Positions 62,024 to 64,000 of a stretch of DNA of 64,000 nt are shown piece by piece; the first letter of the stretch is position 1, and each line of letters opens with the position of its first letter. Both the position numbers and the translations under genes were made by a program. The notes under the pieces were generated by a model that saw only the letters and a program-made list of their open reading frames with translations, was not told where the DNA came from and ran no database searches. Source of the DNA: Mangrovimonas sp. TPBH4 (GTDB lineage Bacteria; Bacteroidota; Bacteroidia; Flavobacteriales; Flavobacteriaceae); assembly GCF_001280505.1 (NCBI RefSeq), contig NZ_LBIO01000042.1, forward strand, positions 331,433 through 395,432. Direction: 5' to 3'.

Positions 62024-63345
62024 AAATAGGATTGTACTTTAATAATAAAGGCATTGAAAATGTTGATTTAAGATTTCCTGAAAAAGGGAATCCTGGTGTT
62101 GGTGGGACACAGTTCAATATTTTAACTTTAGCTTATTACTATAATAGACAATATAAAGATAGTAAGATAGTGTTAATGGTTGAAAGTTTAATTAACCTCC
62201 CAGACGAAATTATAGCCGTTAAGGTATCAAATGAAAATGAGGCCATAGAGTATTGTTCAAAAAATGCATTTGATATTTATGTATATGTACCTGCTGGACC
62301 AACTTTATATAAAAGAGAAGAAATTTTCAAAGATTTTGAAGGGAGTAATCTCAAAGTTATTGCTTGGGCACATAATACTCCTCAAGAAAATGTACTGGGT
62401 AAAATTGTTGAATCTCCCAACATTAAACGGGTGATTTGTGTCGGCAATGAACAAAAAGATCGGATTAGGGATCATGAAATTATTTATAAAACAGAAGCTA
62501 TTAATAATTTATTTTGTCCAAAACCTTATATTCCGAATGATGAAGTAGAAAAGAAGAAATCTGTTGTTTATTTAGGTAGCCTTGTTCCTGAAAAGGGCTT
62601 TCATATGGTCGCTAAAATTTGGAAAAAGGTTCTTATGGAAGTTCCCGATGCAAAATTACATGTAATTGGGTCTGGTAAACTTTACAATAGAAATTCTAAA
62701 TTGGGTAAATATGATATTGCTGATGAAAAATATGAAAATCAATTTATGCCTTATTTGCTAGATGACAACGGAAAACTATTGAAATCCGTAATTTTTCACG
62801 GTGTTTTAGGTAAGGAAAAAATTGATATAATACAATCGGCTTCAGTCGCTATTTCTAATCCTACAGGAAGTACTGAAAATTGCCCGGGTTCTTCAATAGA
62901 AATGCAAGCCTGTGGTACTTACACTATTGCAGCCAATAAACAAGGATTCTTGGATACCATAAATAAAAGCGGTTCAGGTATTTTGATAGATGATAAAGAA
63001 GAATTAAAATTAGAAATAATTAAGGCTTTATTAGAACCTAAAAGTACGGGGGATGTATTAAAATATGCTTTGCCTTTTATAAATAAGGAATTTGGACCAA
63101 ATAAGGTCGTATGCCAATGGAATAAATTATTTTTAAACGTTTTAAATAACAAAAAGTTAGCTGTTAGTTTTCCGACTAAAAATATTTTTAAAGAGAGCAA
63201 ATTAAAAAGAGAGTTTATGAGGTTGACAAAATTAATTTTTCCAAAAAGCAAAAAAATTCCTCCAATTAGATTTCTGTCTTATAATCCTAGTTGGAAAAAT
63301 TTGTTGTACTTGATTTGGAAGAGTAATTATATATCGAATGATTAA
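62020..63345 (+). CDS. Glycosyltransferase, GT4-like
   Basis: A 441-residue GT-B fold enzyme starting at GTG 62020 (GTGA overlap). The donor half has 'VVYLGSLVPEKGFHMVAKIWKKVLMEVPDAKLHVIGSG' and 'STENCPGSSIEMQACGTYTIAANKQGFLD', the E-x7-E type motif of GT4. The N-terminal acceptor half ('NPGVGGTQFNILTLAYYYN') is less conserved. The sugar and linkage cannot be told. The C-terminal 70 residues are very basic (many Lys), consistent with membrane contact. Confidence 0.85.
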   Translation: MKIGLYFNNKGIENVDLRFPEKGNPGVGGTQFNILTLAYYYNRQYKDSKIVLMVESLINLPDEIIAVKVSNENEAIEYCSKNAFDIYVYVPAGPTLYKREEIFKDFEGSNLKVIAWAHNTPQENVLGKIVESPNIKRVICVGNEQKDRIRDHEIIYKTEAINNLFCPKPYIPNDEVEKKKSVVYLGSLVPEKGFHMVAKIWKKVLMEVPDAKLHVIGSGKLYNRNSKLGKYDIADEKYENQFMPYLLDDNGKLLKSVIFHGVLGKEKIDIIQSASVAISNPTGSTENCPGSSIEMQACGTYTIAANKQGFLDTINKSGSGILIDDKEELKLEIIKALLEPKSTGDVLKYALPFINKEFGPNKVVCQWNKLFLNVLNNKKLAVSFPTKNIFKESKLKREFMRLTKLIFPKSKKIPPIRFLSYNPSWKNLLYLIWKSNYISND

Positions 63346-63365
63346 TATTGTCATATTATTATAAA

Positions 63366-64000
63366 ATGGGTTTAAAAAGTAAAATGATTAAGATGTTGGT
63401 AAAGGATCATAAACCAAATAGGGAACTTCCTATTTATTTCGATCCTAGTCCATTGGTTAGTGAAAAGGAAAAATTAGGGTTGTTTTGGACACCTAAATCG
63501 GGTTGTACTTTGGCAGTCAAATGGTTTTTTTTTCAAACAGGAAATTTAGAAGAAGCTCTAGAATATGATTCTTGGGTTCATAACTATAGAACTGATATTT
63601 ATCAAAATGGTAGTGACTATTATAAATTATTAAATAATTTAGATGTTAATAATTATCGTTTTGTAAAGTTTGCTCGTAATCCTTACACTAGAACCGTAAG
63701 TAGTTTCTTTCATGTTTTAATGATGTATCAAAATACTGATCCGAGGATGGCTAAAATTAAGAAAGAAACACTTAAAGTTTTTCTTCCCCATGGAGAAGAT
63801 TCGTTGAGTTTTAGAAGTTTTGTAGATATACTACATGATAATATAGATAATTCTTTGGATGCTCATATAGGAAGGCAATTCCATCCTTTAGAGTCTAAAT
63901 TAGGCAATAAACCGTTTATTGTTCAAATCGAAAATTTCCAAGAAGAATTAGATAAATTTGAACAATCTACTAATTTGAGAAAAAGTAATCAGGATAAAAT
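63366..64000 (+). CDS. Carbohydrate sulfotransferase family protein (partial, C-terminus outside window)
   Basis: Open from ATG 63366 to the window end, 211 codons visible. 'TPKSGCT' at 42-48 is the 5'-phosphosulfate-binding loop, and 'FARNPYTRTVSSF' at 102-114 with Arg104, Pro106, Arg109 and Ser112 is the 3'-phosphate-binding motif of PAPS-dependent sulfotransferases (sulfotransferase_2 type). It would transfer sulfate from PAPS to a sugar. Its place right after the exporter and glycosyltransferase suggests that the exported glycan is sulfated. Confidence 0.85.
   Translation, partial: MGLKSKMIKMLVKDHKPNRELPIYFDPSPLVSEKEKLGLFWTPKSGCTLAVKWFFFQTGNLEEALEYDSWVHNYRTDIYQNGSDYYKLLNNLDVNNYRFVKFARNPYTRTVSSFFHVLMMYQNTDPRMAKIKKETLKVFLPHGEDSLSFRSFVDILHDNIDNSLDAHIGRQFHPLESKLGNKPFIVQIENFQEELDKFEQSTNLRKSNQDK

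Overview
The window is a 64-kb chromosomal piece of an AT-rich member of the Bacteroidota, most likely a marine member of the Flavobacteriia. The evidence is the many perfect or near-perfect TAnnTTTG '-7' promoter boxes, the frequent TTG/GTG starts and the scarce Shine-Dalgarno sites. It also includes a type IX secretion (T9SS) C-terminal sorting domain, a mevalonate-pathway pair (class II HMG-CoA reductase plus GYDIA-type GHMP kinase), and a dcw cluster without murF or ddl. No rRNA, CRISPR array, insertion sequence or prophage was seen.

Layout. 1-7.4 kb: cell-envelope genes. These are a TamB-like protein running off the left edge, an FAH-family enzyme, an L,D-transpeptidase with a patatin-like lipase, and an MlaE-MlaF-MlaD lipid transporter, followed by tRNA-Phe. 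7.7-15.6 kb: coaX, an outer-membrane barrel protein, a TPR protein, lptC, a small membrane protein, a CNNM/CBS/CorC protein and a PpiD-type chaperone. 15.6-24.5 kb: the mevalonate pair, two tandem POT peptide transporters, a secreted thioredoxin and ComEC. 24.5-32.1 kb: an NlpC/P60 lipoprotein, lpxB, surE, the tail-specific protease Prc, an orphan DppC-like permease, engB and an alpha/beta hydrolase. 32.4-48.0 kb: a full division and cell-wall (dcw) operon, mraZ-rsmH-ftsL-ftsI-murE-mraY-murD-ftsW-murG-murC-ftsQ-ftsA-ftsZ. It is preceded by three GTGGT repeats at a 10-bp period, which look like the MraZ operator, and closed by a terminator. yqeY, tRNA-Arg(UCG) and an MtfA-like peptidase follow.

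49.6-55.6 kb is the most unusual part. A compact minus-strand cassette encodes a 55-residue signal-bearing peptide ending in a Pro/Gly-rich tail, an HPr-kinase-like protein with a PqqD-like N-terminus, and an NTP_transf_5 nucleotidyltransferase. A perfect terminator-like hairpin lies between the peptide and the enzymes. This looks like a peptide-modification (RiPP-like) system without any lasso or lanthipeptide enzyme. A 1167-residue T9SS-exported protein lies just upstream on the same strand.

56.4-64.0 kb: a surface-polysaccharide locus. gmd and fcl should make GDP-L-fucose and ugd UDP-glucuronate. A Wzm/Wzt-type ABC transporter exports the glycan, and a glycosyltransferase and a carbohydrate sulfotransferase (cut by the right edge) suggest that it is fucosylated, acidic and sulfated. 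About 800 bp of gene-free DNA lies in front of this operon.
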